64,000 nucleotides of DNA, from NCBI RefSeq assembly GCF_003129605.1, contig NZ_QBDX01000004.1, positions 372,001 through 436,000 of the forward strand, read 5' to 3'. The stretch is from Hyphobacterium indicum. GTDB taxonomy: Bacteria; Pseudomonadota; Alphaproteobacteria; Caulobacterales; Maricaulaceae. The notes under the pieces were generated by a model. That model saw only the letters and a list, made by a program, of their open reading frames with translations. It was not told where the DNA came from and searched no databases. Shown in pieces: positions 19,150-26,989 of the stretch. Each line of letters opens with the position of its first letter. The stretch's first letter is position 1. The position numbers were made by a program, and so were the translations under genes.

Positions 19150-20601
19150 TTGCCAGAAACGCGGCGTGAACAGGATCAGCACGGTCAGCACTTCCAGCCG
19201 TCCGATCAGCATGTTTGCCGACATCACCCATTTGGCGGCATCCGGCAGCGGTTGATACGTCCCCGCCGGCCCGATGATCTCGCCGAGCCCCGGCCCGACA
19301 TTGGCCAGGGTCGAGGCCGCACCGGACAGGGCAGTCGTCGTGTCCAGCCCTATCGCCGCCAGCACGGCCGCCGACACAGTGAAAACGGCAATGAAGGCAA
19401 ACAGGAATCCCAGCACCGAATAGACCAGCTCCGGCGAGACCGGCCGCCCGCCATAGCGCAATGGGGTGATGGCGCGCGGATGGGCCAGCGAGACAATATG
19501 CTGGCGCATGGCCAGAAGCGCGATCTGGTAGCGGAAAATCTTGACCGAGCAGGTCGTGGAACCGGCGCAGCCGCCGGCGAACATCAGCACGAAGAAGCCG
19601 GCCGTGGCCGGGGCACCCCAGATGCCGAAATCCGCCGTCGCATAGCCGGTGCCGGTGATCACGGAAATGGTGTTGAAGGCGGCCGTGCGAATGCCCGCCC
19701 CGGGCGCATAGAGATCGGCCGCAATGACAAAGGCCGACATGGCCGCAATCGCCGCGGCAATCACGGTGAAGAATCCCCGCACCTGCGGATCGCGCCAGAA
19801 GGCGGATGGATGCCCCCTTACCAGCATCAGATAGGCCACGAAAGGCAGCGACGCCAGAAGCATGAAGACCATGGCGACATAATCGGATCCGCCTTCCGTG
19901 AATGCTCCCATGGAGGCATCGCGTGTAGAAAATCCCGCCGTGGCCACAGTCGTCATGGCATGGGCGATGGCATCGAACGCCCCCATGCCGGTGACGCCAT
20001 ACGCCATGGCGCAAGCCGCCGTCAGCGACAGATAGATGAGCGAGACGGCGGCGGCGATCTCTGCGGCGCGCGGCAGGACTTTTTCCGAGGAATTGTCCGA
20101 GGATTCGAGCTTGAAAAGCTGCATGCCTCCGACACCCAGGAGCGGCCAGATCGCCATCGCCGTCACGATAATCCCGATCCCGCCAATCCATTGCAGGATG
20201 GCGCGCCACATCAGGAAGCCCGGCGGCCGCCCGTCCAGTCCCGACACTACAGTCGCGCCGGTCGTGGTCAGACCCGAGATCACCTCGAACATCGAATCGG
20301 TCCAGCCCAGCTCATGACCGCCAAACCGCAGCGGCAGGGCGGCAAAGAAGGCCATCACCACCCAGGAGCCGGCCGTCACCAGAAACGCCGACCGCGTGGT
20401 CAGGTTGCGGTCATCCGGCCGGACCGCCAGCGCCACGGCCAGGCCGAAAAACACGCCAAATCCGGCCGACCAGAAAAACGCCGCGGCACTTTCGGTGGCG
20501 CCGGCATTGAGGTCCATGAAAGCGGGAATCAGTTTCGCTGCCGACAGGCTGGCAACCAGAATGCCCAGCACGAACAGCACGGTGCGGACCGACGAACTCA
20601 T
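19144..20601 (-). CDS. Potassium uptake protein of the TrkH family
   Basis: Membrane K+ translocating subunit of 485 residues with about ten hydrophobic segments arranged as four M-P-M repeats. Pore-loop filters are visible as TTTGATV (about 116), ATAGFST (about 222), ITGTGYAT (about 316) and a degenerate one near TLANVGPG (about 434). No TrkA or KtrA partner is in the window. The gene is followed on the opposite strand by hslO with overlapping ends. Confidence 0.92.
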   Translation of the reverse strand: MSSSVRTVLFVLGILVASLSAAKLIPAFMDLNAGATESAAAFFWSAGFGVFFGLAVALAVRPDDRNLTTRSAFLVTAGSWVVMAFFAALPLRFGGHELGWTDSMFEVISGLTTTGATVVSGLDGRPPGFLMWRAILQWIGGIGIIVTAMAIWPLLGVGGMQLFKLESSDNSSEKVLPRAAEIAAAVSLIYLSLTAACAMAYGVTGMGAFDAIAHAMTTVATAGFSTRDASMGAFTEGGSDYVAMVFMLLASLPFVAYLMLVRGHPSAFWRDPQVRGFFTVIAAAIAAMSAFVIAADLYAPGAGIRTAAFNTISVITGTGYATADFGIWGAPATAGFFVLMFAGGCAGSTTCSVKIFRYQIALLAMRQHIVSLAHPRAITPLRYGGRPVSPELVYSVLGFLFAFIAVFTVSAAVLAAIGLDTTTALSGAASTLANVGPGLGEIIGPAGTYQPLPDAAKWVMSANMLIGRLEVLTVLILFTPRFWQS

Positions 20602-20619
20602 CAGAGGGGCTCCGGCCGT

Positions 20620-21036
20620 TTAATGGATCACCGTCCGCTCATACGGGCTGTCGAGCGAGAAGGCCGGAACGATCGCATCAAACTGCCCACCCCCCGAACA
20701 GGCCATCCCGAAACTGCCGCGCATGAATCCCGAAGGCGTTTTCAGCGGCGCACCGGACGTGTAGGAAAACTTCTGACCCGGCTCCAGCACCGGCTGCTCG
20801 CCGACCACGCCGGGTCCCCGCACGGTTTCCACCCGGCCGGAGGCATCGGTGATCAGCCAGTGCCGCGAGATCAGCTGCACCGTCTCCTCGCCGCGATTCT
20901 CGATTTCGATCGTATAGGACCAGAGATAGCGTCCGGCATCCGGATCGGATTGCGCCTGCAGGAATTCCGGCTCGACCCGCACGACGACGCCGCGGGTTTC
21001 GCATTCATACCGGCTGATTTCATGCGTTCTGGTCAT
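20620..21036 (-). CDS. apaG: ApaG family protein
   Basis: Single fibronectin-III-like beta-sandwich domain of 138 residues. The family hallmarks are EFLQAQSDPDAGRYLWSYTI near residues 24-43, RHWLITDASG and the G-rich stretch GEQPVLEPGQKFSYTSG. ApaG is associated with Co2+/Mg2+ tolerance and diadenosine-polyphosphate metabolism in enterobacteria, and its molecular role is not settled. It precedes trkH by 18 bases on the same strand. Confidence 0.94.
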   Translation of the reverse strand: MTRTHEISRYECETRGVVVRVEPEFLQAQSDPDAGRYLWSYTIEIENRGEETVQLISRHWLITDASGRVETVRGPGVVGEQPVLEPGQKFSYTSGAPLKTPSGFMRGSFGMACSGGGQFDAIVPAFSLDSPYERTVIH

Positions 21037-21148
21037 GCCGCAATGATCTCCCCGAATGCCGCCGGGCTCAAGCCCCGCATTCCGCTCTTTCTCGCAATCG
21101 CATTATCCCCTAACCAGTAGATATCGTCCTGCGCAGATGGATAGTTTG

Positions 21149-22162
21149 ATGAGCATAGCCGGTATTCTGCCCGATACGGAAATTTCCGCCCTCGCCGGAC
21201 AGGGCGGCATTGCTGCGCCCGCACCCTTCGTGGAAAATCAGGTTCAGCCCGCCAGCCTTGATCTGCGGCTGGGCCGGACCGCCTACCGCCTGCGCGCCAG
21301 CTTCCTGCCGGGACAATCGCGCACCGTTGCCGACGTGCTCGACAGCGGCCTGGTCATGCACACGCTCGACCTGTCCGCCGGGGCGGTGCTGGAAACCGGC
21401 TGTGTCTATCTCGTGCCGCTGATGGAGAGCCTGGATCTGCCGCCAGAGATCAGCGCCGCCATGAATCCCAAGAGCTCCACCGGGCGGATTGACGTTTTCA
21501 CCCGCGTCATCGCGGATCACGCGACCGCCTTTGACTCCGCGCCCGCCGGCTATGCCGGCCCGCTCTATGTCGAGATCTCGCCGCGCACCTTTTCCATTCT
21601 CGCCCGGCCCGGAGACCGCCTGGTCCAGGCCCGCTTCCGCCGCGGCCTGCGGCAGGCGACGCGCGAAATCACCGTCTCGGTCGATCTGGAAGGGATTGGC
21701 GGCCGCATCGGATATCGTGCCCGCCGTCATTCCGGCCTCATCGATCTGGCGAAAATCGGCGGGCATGATCCGCGCGATTTCTGGGAAGAGATCGATGTCC
21801 GTCAGGGGCGGATGATCCTCGATCCCGGCGAATTCTATATCCTTGCCTCGCGCGAACCCGTCATCATCCCGCTCGATGAGGCCGCCGAAATGGCCCCCAT
21901 CGCCCCGGAGATCGGCGAGTTCCGTGCCCATTATGCCGGCTTTTTCGATCCCGGTTTCGGCGTCGCCGAGGCCGGAGGAACCGGCGGGCGCGCCGTGCTG
22001 GAAGTGCGCGGCCGCGACGTGCCCTTCTTCCTCGAACATGGCCAGGCCGCCGCCCGCCTCGTCTATGAACCGATGACCGCCCGCCCGGCCCGGCCCTACG
22101 GCATGCAGGGGTCCAACTACCAGGCACAGAAACTCAAGCTGGCGAAATATTTTTCGGGCTAG
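21149..22162 (+). CDS. dcd: Long-form 2'-deoxycytidine 5'-triphosphate deaminase
   Basis: Deaminates dCTP to dUTP for thymidylate synthesis. This is the roughly 340-residue alphaproteobacterial form, a tandem of two dUTPase-like folds. The first half carries MNPKSSTGRIDVFTRV and YVEISPRTFSI, the substrate and catalytic segments. The second half has FFDPGFG and AVLEVRGRDVPFFLEHGQ. ATG 21149 (MSIAGILPDTEI) fits the family start best. ATG 21137 would add four residues. Neither has a strong ribosome site. Confidence 0.87.
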   Translation: MSIAGILPDTEISALAGQGGIAAPAPFVENQVQPASLDLRLGRTAYRLRASFLPGQSRTVADVLDSGLVMHTLDLSAGAVLETGCVYLVPLMESLDLPPEISAAMNPKSSTGRIDVFTRVIADHATAFDSAPAGYAGPLYVEISPRTFSILARPGDRLVQARFRRGLRQATREITVSVDLEGIGGRIGYRARRHSGLIDLAKIGGHDPRDFWEEIDVRQGRMILDPGEFYILASREPVIIPLDEAAEMAPIAPEIGEFRAHYAGFFDPGFGVAEAGGTGGRAVLEVRGRDVPFFLEHGQAAARLVYEPMTARPARPYGMQGSNYQAQKLKLAKYFSG

Positions 22163-22191
22163 CCGCCAGCCTGCAACAGCGCGCATGCCGC

Positions 22192-22219
22192 TTGCCCTCC
22201 CCATCCGCCGGGATAGAAT
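22192..22219 (+). promoter_or_regulatory. Predicted promoter of tRNA-Gly
   Basis: TTGCCC (22192-22197) and TAGAAT (22214-22219) are separated by 16 bases, and the tRNA begins 12 bases after the -10. Confidence 0.6.
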
Positions 22220-22230
22220 TGGCGCGGCGC

Positions 22231-22304
22231 GCGGGTGTAGCTCAATGGTAGAGCAGAAGCTTCCCAAGCTTACGACGAGGGTTCGATTCCCTTCACCCGC
22301 TCCA
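22231..22304 (+). tRNA. tRNA-Gly (anticodon CCC)
   Basis: A full cloverleaf can be drawn: acceptor GCGGGTG/CACCCGC, D-arm GCTC/GAGC, anticodon loop TTCCCAA giving CCC, T-arm GAGGG/CCCTT with loop TTCGATT, discriminator T and an encoded CCA. The outermost anticodon-stem pair is a G-A mismatch. The last 45 bases are the left attachment site of the mini-island that follows. Confidence 0.95.
22260..22304 (+). repeat. Left direct repeat (attL) inside tRNA-Gly
   Basis: 45 bases from the anticodon stem to the CCA end, repeated at 23415-23459 with one mismatch. This is the crossover zone typical of tyrosine-integrase insertion into tRNA 3' ends. Confidence 0.85.
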
Positions 22305-22622
22305 ACACGTCTCCCTGTGTGGGTGAAGGATCCGGTTTTCCCGCACGAGGCGGGACGGGAAGAACGCATGTTGGCAATCACCGGAAACCGCAATCCGCAT
22401 GTGCATGGCGGGGTGATGATGCGGGGTCAGATAACCGGGAGAAATGGAAGCATTGAGCGCCAGCATTTCCACGGTTCTCGCCATCCTTGATACCATGGTC
22501 TATGAAAGGCCCAGCCCCATTCTACCATCGGCAGAACCAAAAGGCCGGTGTCAATTTGGCCTGCGCGCCGGGATTCAATGACAATGCCCACCCCCCCATG
22601 ATGGGCCACCAGGGAGAAAATC
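22305..22622. other. Left part of the mini-island, no recognised gene
   Basis: 318 bases between the tRNA and the island gene. Short open frames exist on both strands but none has a ribosome site or recognisable sequence. A GGGAGAAAATC sequence immediately before 22623 is the ribosome site of the island gene. Confidence 0.5.
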
Positions 22623-23363
22623 ATGCTGCCCAGCCGCCTTCGGGAACATGTCAGGAGACAGAACTGGGCTGCGGTTGTACTCGATTTTATAATTGTGTTG
22701 GTCGGCGTGTTGCTCGCGTTCCAGATAAATTCATGGAGCCAGCAGAGGATGGAAAAAGCAGAGCAACGGGCTGCCCTTGAGCGCTTACTCTCGGAATCCG
22801 AAGAATCGATCAGGTATCTTCGTAGATCGATAGACCGGTTTCAGGAGGGAAATCTGAGCCGAGTGGAATTGCTCACGCGATTGCGCGAGGACAATTGGGA
22901 AAATTTCATCAATGATGAAATGGCGCTCGGAGTGATCACGATAGGTAGAGCGCCCCCCGCAGCTCCCCCTCGGTCTGCATATGACGAAGTCATCGCCTCT
23001 GGTCGTTTTGCTGATATGGGAGACGCCGAACTACGCACCGCGGTGACCGAATACTATTCGTCGATCGATTATCTGAACGGGATGTCAGGCTACATACAAA
23101 GACTATCGATAAGGGAGCCGTATTGGGTTTCCCAAAGCACAACAGACGTATTCGCGCCAGATTACCCCTACCAAATTCGCACCCTGATCAATGTCGATGA
23201 AATACGAGCAGACCCCGAGTTCGCGGAGATGCTCGTACGGGGTCATCGTGTTCAGTTGGCACTTACCGAATGGTGGCAGAACGCGCTGATTGACGCTGAG
23301 GCCATGTGCGCGGCGCTGGCCCATATTTCTGAAGGCGAATGCTCGGAAGTTGATACGCCTTGA
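22623..23363 (+). CDS. Island cargo: membrane-anchored protein resembling the DUF6090-type family
   Basis: Product of 246 residues of unknown function. The N-terminus follows a pattern seen in many Maricaulales/Sphingomonadales proteins: a basic start (LREHVRRQNWAAVVLDF), one transmembrane helix at about 18-36 (IIVLVGVLLAFQINSW), then an acidic, helix-rich domain (about 37-85 probably coiled coil) and a soluble C-terminal domain with several Trp and Tyr residues. The topology suggests an inner-membrane anchor with the bulk in the periplasm. GGGAGAAAATC places a good ribosome site before the ATG. It is the only clear gene between the attachment repeats, so it is the probable cargo. The family name is from memory and should be checked. 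Confidence 0.78.
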   Translation: MLPSRLREHVRRQNWAAVVLDFIIVLVGVLLAFQINSWSQQRMEKAEQRAALERLLSESEESIRYLRRSIDRFQEGNLSRVELLTRLREDNWENFINDEMALGVITIGRAPPAAPPRSAYDEVIASGRFADMGDAELRTAVTEYYSSIDYLNGMSGYIQRLSIREPYWVSQSTTDVFAPDYPYQIRTLINVDEIRADPEFAEMLVRGHRVQLALTEWWQNALIDAEAMCAALAHISEGECSEVDTP

Positions 23364-23414
23364 TAATCTGGCGCGAACAGAGCAGGCCGCCGCCCAAAAT
23401 GAGAGGCTTTCAAA

Positions 23415-23459
23415 CTTCCCAAGCTTACGACGAGGGTGCGATTCCCTTCACCCGCTCCA
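23415..23459 (+). repeat. Right direct repeat (attR), displaced tRNA-Gly 3' end
   Basis: Matches 22260-22304 at 44 of 45 bases. The single difference is T to G in the T-loop (TTC to TGC), which would damage a working tRNA but is harmless in a displaced fragment. Read on the minus strand it encodes the last ten residues and stop codon of the response regulator at 23425-23805. Confidence 0.85.
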
Positions 23460-23805
23460 GTGCCCCCAGCACCTCCCGGACCAGATCGGCCGCGGCGAAG
23501 GGTTTCTCGATCAGCCCGGTAAAGCCGGCCGCCTTATAGCGCGCATCCCGCTCGACACTTCCGTCTGCGGTCAGGGCAATGACCGGCCCGTCAAAGCCGG
23601 ACGCGCGCAGCGCTTCACACGCCGCAATCCCGTCAATCCCGGGCATTTTGATATCCAGAAGGATCAGGTCGAAGGCCTGCGATTGCGCCGCCGCAAGGGC
23701 CGCCTGACCATCGGCCACAGCCGTCACCGCACCATACGGGCTCAAAAGCCGCGACAGCGTGGCGCGCATCAGATCATTGTCATCGGCTATCAGGATATGG
23801 CGCAT
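23425..23805 (-). CDS. Single-domain response regulator (CheY-like) ending inside the att repeat
   Basis: 126-residue receiver domain without an output domain. The acidic pocket is Asp8-Asp9, the phospho-acceptor Asp51 (LLDIKMPG), the switch Thr79 (ALTAD) and Lys101 (EKPF). The receiver fold is complete by about residue 115. The tail from Glu117 to Ser126 and the TAA stop are encoded by the displaced tRNA fragment. If the fragment was once the real tRNA 3' end, the two genes overlapped antisense before the island arrived. No kinase is adjacent. Confidence 0.88.
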   Translation of the reverse strand: MRHILIADDNDLMRATLSRLLSPYGAVTAVADGQAALAAAQSQAFDLILLDIKMPGIDGIAACEALRASGFDGPVIALTADGSVERDARYKAAGFTGLIEKPFAAADLVREVLGALERVKGIAPSS

Positions 23806-23814
23806 TGCGGGCCT

Positions 23815-23865
23815 TCTAGAGCATTTTCAGCGAAAGAGGGAACCGGTTTCACGGTGCGGAAATGC
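23815..23865. repeat. Probable dispersed palindromic intergenic repeat
   Basis: Starts TCTAGAGCATTTTC and can fold: GCATTTTC (23821-23828) pairs with GGAAATGC (23858-23865) allowing one G-T pair, with the near-palindrome GGAACCGGTTTC inside. The wording resembles the GAGCATTTTC...CCGGTTT repeats scattered through many alphaproteobacterial genomes. That family assignment is from memory. No second copy was seen in this window. Confidence 0.45.
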
Positions 23866-24068
23866 GGCAAGGCGGGCCAGGAGGCTTTTTGCGGATCATG
23901 AAATCAGGAAAACCCCCTGACCTGCGCCCCCGGTCTTCTTTTATTCTGAAAGCTTGTGGCTTTCACAGTCCACGGTTTCAAGGATGGCGCGCGTGCCGGA
24001 AACGGATCACGTCCGGACTCATCAATGCTTCGGCCGGGAATGGCGACAGATGCCGACGGGCAGAACGG

Positions 24069-24758
24069 TCATGACCTGTTGTCCGGACGATTCGCTTTCA
24101 CTGTCGCCATGACCAGCCCGGCCCCGGCATTCAGCTGGAACGCGGCCCACAAGGCGATGCCCATGAATTTGAACGCGTCTTCCAGAATGGCAATTGCCGG
24201 CGTCTGGATCCCGATAAAGACATCGATGGCCAGGCTGGCCCCAACGGCCATGCCGGCGGCCCCGGGAAGCAGGGGGTCGGTTCGCAGGATGAGCCGCCGG
24301 AACACCACCGCGTATACAAGGCCAAGAAAGCCATAGAGGGCCAGCACGAGATTCTGGGGAATTCCAAACCCGGGCAAAATGCTTTCGTGAAGGAGGAAGG
24401 CATCATCCATGGCCAGACCGGCACTCAGCAATCCGCCATACAGCATGAATCCGGCCAGACCTCGACCGGCACCCAGCAAATGGAGGATCAGGGCAGCGAA
24501 CAGAGCGAAGGAGGCCGCTGATATCCAGAGAAACAATCCGATCTGGGATACGAAACCGAATGTGGCATGACAACAGGTCTCCGCCTGCCGGGCCGCGGTC
24601 AGCACGTCCATGAACATCCATTCCGGCTCGAACCAGGGCTGCAACACGGTCGCAAGAAGCAACGCCACCGGCCCGATGACCGCGGCGCCGATAATGGCGG
24701 CACGCCAGACGCCCTGCAGGCGATATGTTTTGTCGCGGAACATTTCCATCAGGCTCAC
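24069..24758 (-). CDS. Polytopic membrane protein of unknown function with conserved-looking acidic/His motif
   Basis: 229 residues with about six hydrophobic segments (about 20-42, 65-90, 95-118, 130-152, 165-190, 195-215). Acidic residues lie inside or next to membrane segments in LAMDDAFLLHESILPG (about 115-130) and AILEDAFKFMGIALW (about 188-202), spaced as in membrane-embedded metal or hydrolase sites. I do not recognise the family. It is not obviously an alkaline ceramidase, whose motif set differs. It stands alone between the response regulator and tRNA-Arg. Confidence 0.7.
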   Translation of the reverse strand: MSLMEMFRDKTYRLQGVWRAAIIGAAVIGPVALLLATVLQPWFEPEWMFMDVLTAARQAETCCHATFGFVSQIGLFLWISAASFALFAALILHLLGAGRGLAGFMLYGGLLSAGLAMDDAFLLHESILPGFGIPQNLVLALYGFLGLVYAVVFRRLILRTDPLLPGAAGMAVGASLAIDVFIGIQTPAIAILEDAFKFMGIALWAAFQLNAGAGLVMATVKANRPDNRS

Positions 24759-24965
24759 GGCCTAATCCCGTTCACGCTAGCGAATGATTAACGCCGCTCA
24801 GAGGCGCCAATCCCTTATGCCCATGGCCATCGCGCTATGGATACGGGATTTGAAGCTGCGCCAGCGCCCCGAACCCGGCAGGGTTCGCAAGCGCGCCCGC
24901 GCGCCAGCCGGTCAGGCTGCCCCATCGGAGGCATGAGCGAAGCGAATTGCCGCGAGATAAATAGA

Positions 24966-25042
24966 TGGCGCACCGGGGAAGATTCGAACTCCCGACCCCC
25001 AGATTCGTAGTCTGGTGCTCTATCCAACTGAGCTACCGGTGC
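24966..25042 (-). tRNA. tRNA-Arg (anticodon ACG)
   Basis: Minus-strand cloverleaf: acceptor GCACCGG/CCGGTGC, D-arm GCTC/GAGC, anticodon stem CCAGA/TCTGG with loop CTACGAA giving ACG, T-arm GGGAG/CTTCC with TTCGAAT loop, discriminator G, CCA encoded. The length with CCA is 77 bases. Confidence 0.95.
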
Positions 25043-25082
25043 AGACCGCCCGGGACCGGCATCCAGCCCCGGGAAGGCGCGG

Positions 25083-25111
25083 AAACTAGCCGCGCGATTT
25101 GGCAATAGCAA
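25083..25111 (-). promoter_or_regulatory. Predicted promoter of tRNA-Arg
   Basis: On the minus strand, -35 TTGCTA (25106-25111) and -10 TAGTTT (25083-25088) are separated by 17 bases. The tRNA gene begins about 40 bases downstream, and the site lies just past the end of the ABC transporter gene. Confidence 0.4.
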
Positions 25112-25117
25112 GAGGCC

Positions 25118-26977
25118 TTACCGGTCTTTTTCAGGCGCTGTTGCGGGCGTCTGGCCGCCGTAGAATTCGGCCTGTTCCCGGAACAGATCGCGATACGGAC
25201 CCGGTGATCCGGCCAGCGCCTCCGGCGTGCCGGACTGGACGATCCGGCCCTTTTCCAGCACCACGATCCGGTCGCACCAGCGCAAGGTCGACAGGCGGTG
25301 GCTGATGACGACCAGCGTGCCGGGCCGGCCGCGCAGACCGCGCACGAAATCGGCCTCTGCGGCCGGGTCGAGCGCCGCAGTCGGCTCATCCAGAATGAGA
25401 ATGTCCGCGCTCTCGCGCAGCATCGCCCGGGCCAGCGCCAGCCTTTGCCATTGTCCGCCGGACAACTCCCGTCCGTCGAGGAATTGCCGCGACAGCTTCG
25501 TGTCGAGCCCCTCCGGCAGATCGGCAATCACCGGCCCCGCCAGCCCGGCCTCAACGGCGCGTTCCAGACGCGCCTGGTCCGCCACCCGCAAGCCCTCGCC
25601 CATGGCGATATTCTCGCCGGCCGTCAGGCTGTAGCGCTGCGAGGGCTGGAACACGGCCGCCGTGCGCGCGAACAATGTGGCAGGATCCCAGTCCTTCGTG
25701 TCCAACCCGTCCAGCATCACTTGGCCCGATTGCGGCAGGTAGAGCCCGGTCAAAAGCTTGACGAGCGTCGATTTTCCCGAGCCATTGGCCCCCACAATAC
25801 CGAGCTTCTCCCCGGCGGGAATGGCCAGCGAGACCGCGGTCAGGGCGGGCCGTTTGCCGTTGGGATAGGCAAAGTGGACATCGTCCAGCACATAGCCCTG
25901 CCCCGGCGCCGGCCCGGCCTGCGCCCCGCCCCGTTCCTGTCCGCTTTCCCGGCCCAGAAGCGCGTAGAGATTGGAGACATAGAGCAGGTCTTCATACCCG
26001 CCGCTGAGCGTTGCCAACAGGGTGGTGACCGTGTTCTGCCCCTGTTTCAGGATGGCCGCATACATCGTCATCTGGCCCAGCGTCAGCGCCCCCATGACGG
26101 TCGCCCACACCACCCAGGCCTTGCCGCCGAGAAAGAAGGCCGAACTGACCATCAGCAGCAGCACGCCGAATGTTGTACGCCTTGTCTGCAGCGCCTGGTC
26201 CTCGCCGAACAGCCAGCGGAACAGGCCGGTATAGCGGGTACGGATCGCCGGGCTGGACACCGCGTGCAGGCGCTCGATGGCGGCGCTGTCACTGGTCATC
26301 AGGCCTTCCAGATAATTGCGCCGCCGCATTTCCGGTGTACGGCCGGTATAGAAGCGGAAGGCCGAGCCGGCAAAGCCCAGCTCGCTCAGGAACAGGGGCA
26401 CACCGCCCGCGATGATGATCGCCACGGCCAGCGGCGAGAAGGTCCACAGTACAATCGCCAGCGAGACGAGGGTCAGACCGTGCTGGCCGCTTTCAATGAT
26501 CCGGTTGGCCAGATTATAGGGCCGCGCACTGGCATGTTGGCGCGCCAGCAGGATCTGCTGTTGCACGTCCGGACGCTCGATGGTCTCCAGATCAAACCGG
26601 CTGGTCTTGTCAAAGATTTTCGTGCTGACCGCAAAACCCAGCTCGGCATGCAGCAGGCGTTTGAGGTGAACCAGAATCCGCCGCAACGCCATGGCCACGC
26701 CCAGCACGCCGGCCTCGGCCGCCACCCAGATCAGGGCCATCTGCCGGTCGGCCGCGGCCTGCGTCTCGATGGCCGCCAGTACGGTGTCAACGATCAGCTT
26801 GGCCAGATAGGCCGCCAGTGCCGGCACCAGCGCCACCAGCGCCGTTGTCACCGCAATGATCAGGGTCAGGCGCGGTGCGGTGGCCCAGACCAGGGCCAGC
26901 GTCCGGCCGGCAAAGCCCAGCGACTGACGGAGACCGGGTGGCTCGATGTCACTGAAAGGCGTATCCGTCTGGGCCAT
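25118..26977 (-). CDS. ABC exporter, fused permease and ATPase, third gene of the sulfotransferase operon
   Basis: Half-size exporter (619 residues) of the ABCB/MsbA architecture. A six-helix membrane domain spans about 30-340. The nucleotide-binding domain spans about 360-600, with Walker A GANGSGKST at 396-404, the signature LSGGQWQR near 515 and Walker B ILILDEPTAALDP, followed by the switch histidine in VVISHRLST. It probably works as a homodimer moving a lipid, glycoconjugate or peptide out of the cytoplasm. It lies 12 bases after the glycosyltransferase-sulfotransferase fusion, so the likely cargo is the product of the two upstream enzymes. That is inference from position only. Confidence 0.92.
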   Translation of the reverse strand: MAQTDTPFSDIEPPGLRQSLGFAGRTLALVWATAPRLTLIIAVTTALVALVPALAAYLAKLIVDTVLAAIETQAAADRQMALIWVAAEAGVLGVAMALRRILVHLKRLLHAELGFAVSTKIFDKTSRFDLETIERPDVQQQILLARQHASARPYNLANRIIESGQHGLTLVSLAIVLWTFSPLAVAIIIAGGVPLFLSELGFAGSAFRFYTGRTPEMRRRNYLEGLMTSDSAAIERLHAVSSPAIRTRYTGLFRWLFGEDQALQTRRTTFGVLLLMVSSAFFLGGKAWVVWATVMGALTLGQMTMYAAILKQGQNTVTTLLATLSGGYEDLLYVSNLYALLGRESGQERGGAQAGPAPGQGYVLDDVHFAYPNGKRPALTAVSLAIPAGEKLGIVGANGSGKSTLVKLLTGLYLPQSGQVMLDGLDTKDWDPATLFARTAAVFQPSQRYSLTAGENIAMGEGLRVADQARLERAVEAGLAGPVIADLPEGLDTKLSRQFLDGRELSGGQWQRLALARAMLRESADILILDEPTAALDPAAEADFVRGLRGRPGTLVVISHRLSTLRWCDRIVVLEKGRIVQSGTPEALAGSPGPYRDLFREQAEFYGGQTPATAPEKDR

Positions 26978-26989
26978 GACCGGCGGCCT

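Larger units (their letters stand above)
22305..23459. mobile_element. 1.15-kb integrase-less mini-island at tRNA-Gly
   Basis: Bounded by the tRNA 3' end and a displaced copy of it. The left copy keeps the tRNA intact, which is the usual outcome of site-specific integration. The island holds one convincing gene (22623-23363) and no recombinase. It is either a satellite mobilised by an integrase supplied elsewhere or the remnant of a larger island whose other genes were deleted. Base composition is visibly less GC-rich than in the flanking genes. Confidence 0.72.

Noticed and set aside
19150-21120. 656-codon plus-strand frame opposite trkH and apaG
   Set aside because: Shadow rich in Arg/His/Gln. 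Both minus-strand genes are clearly recognisable.
23415-23459. Possible second tRNA gene
   Set aside because: Only the 3' half of tRNA-Gly is present, with a T-loop mutation and no acceptor or D-arm 5' half.
22305-23459. A defence system or toxin-antitoxin pair in the tRNA island
   Set aside because: Only one gene is credible and it shows no nuclease, ATPase or toxin motif. Function is left open.
24870-24887. 7-bp hairpin CGAACCC/GGGTTCG downstream of tRNA-Arg
   Set aside because: No T-run on either strand and about 80 bases from the tRNA. Not convincing as a terminator.
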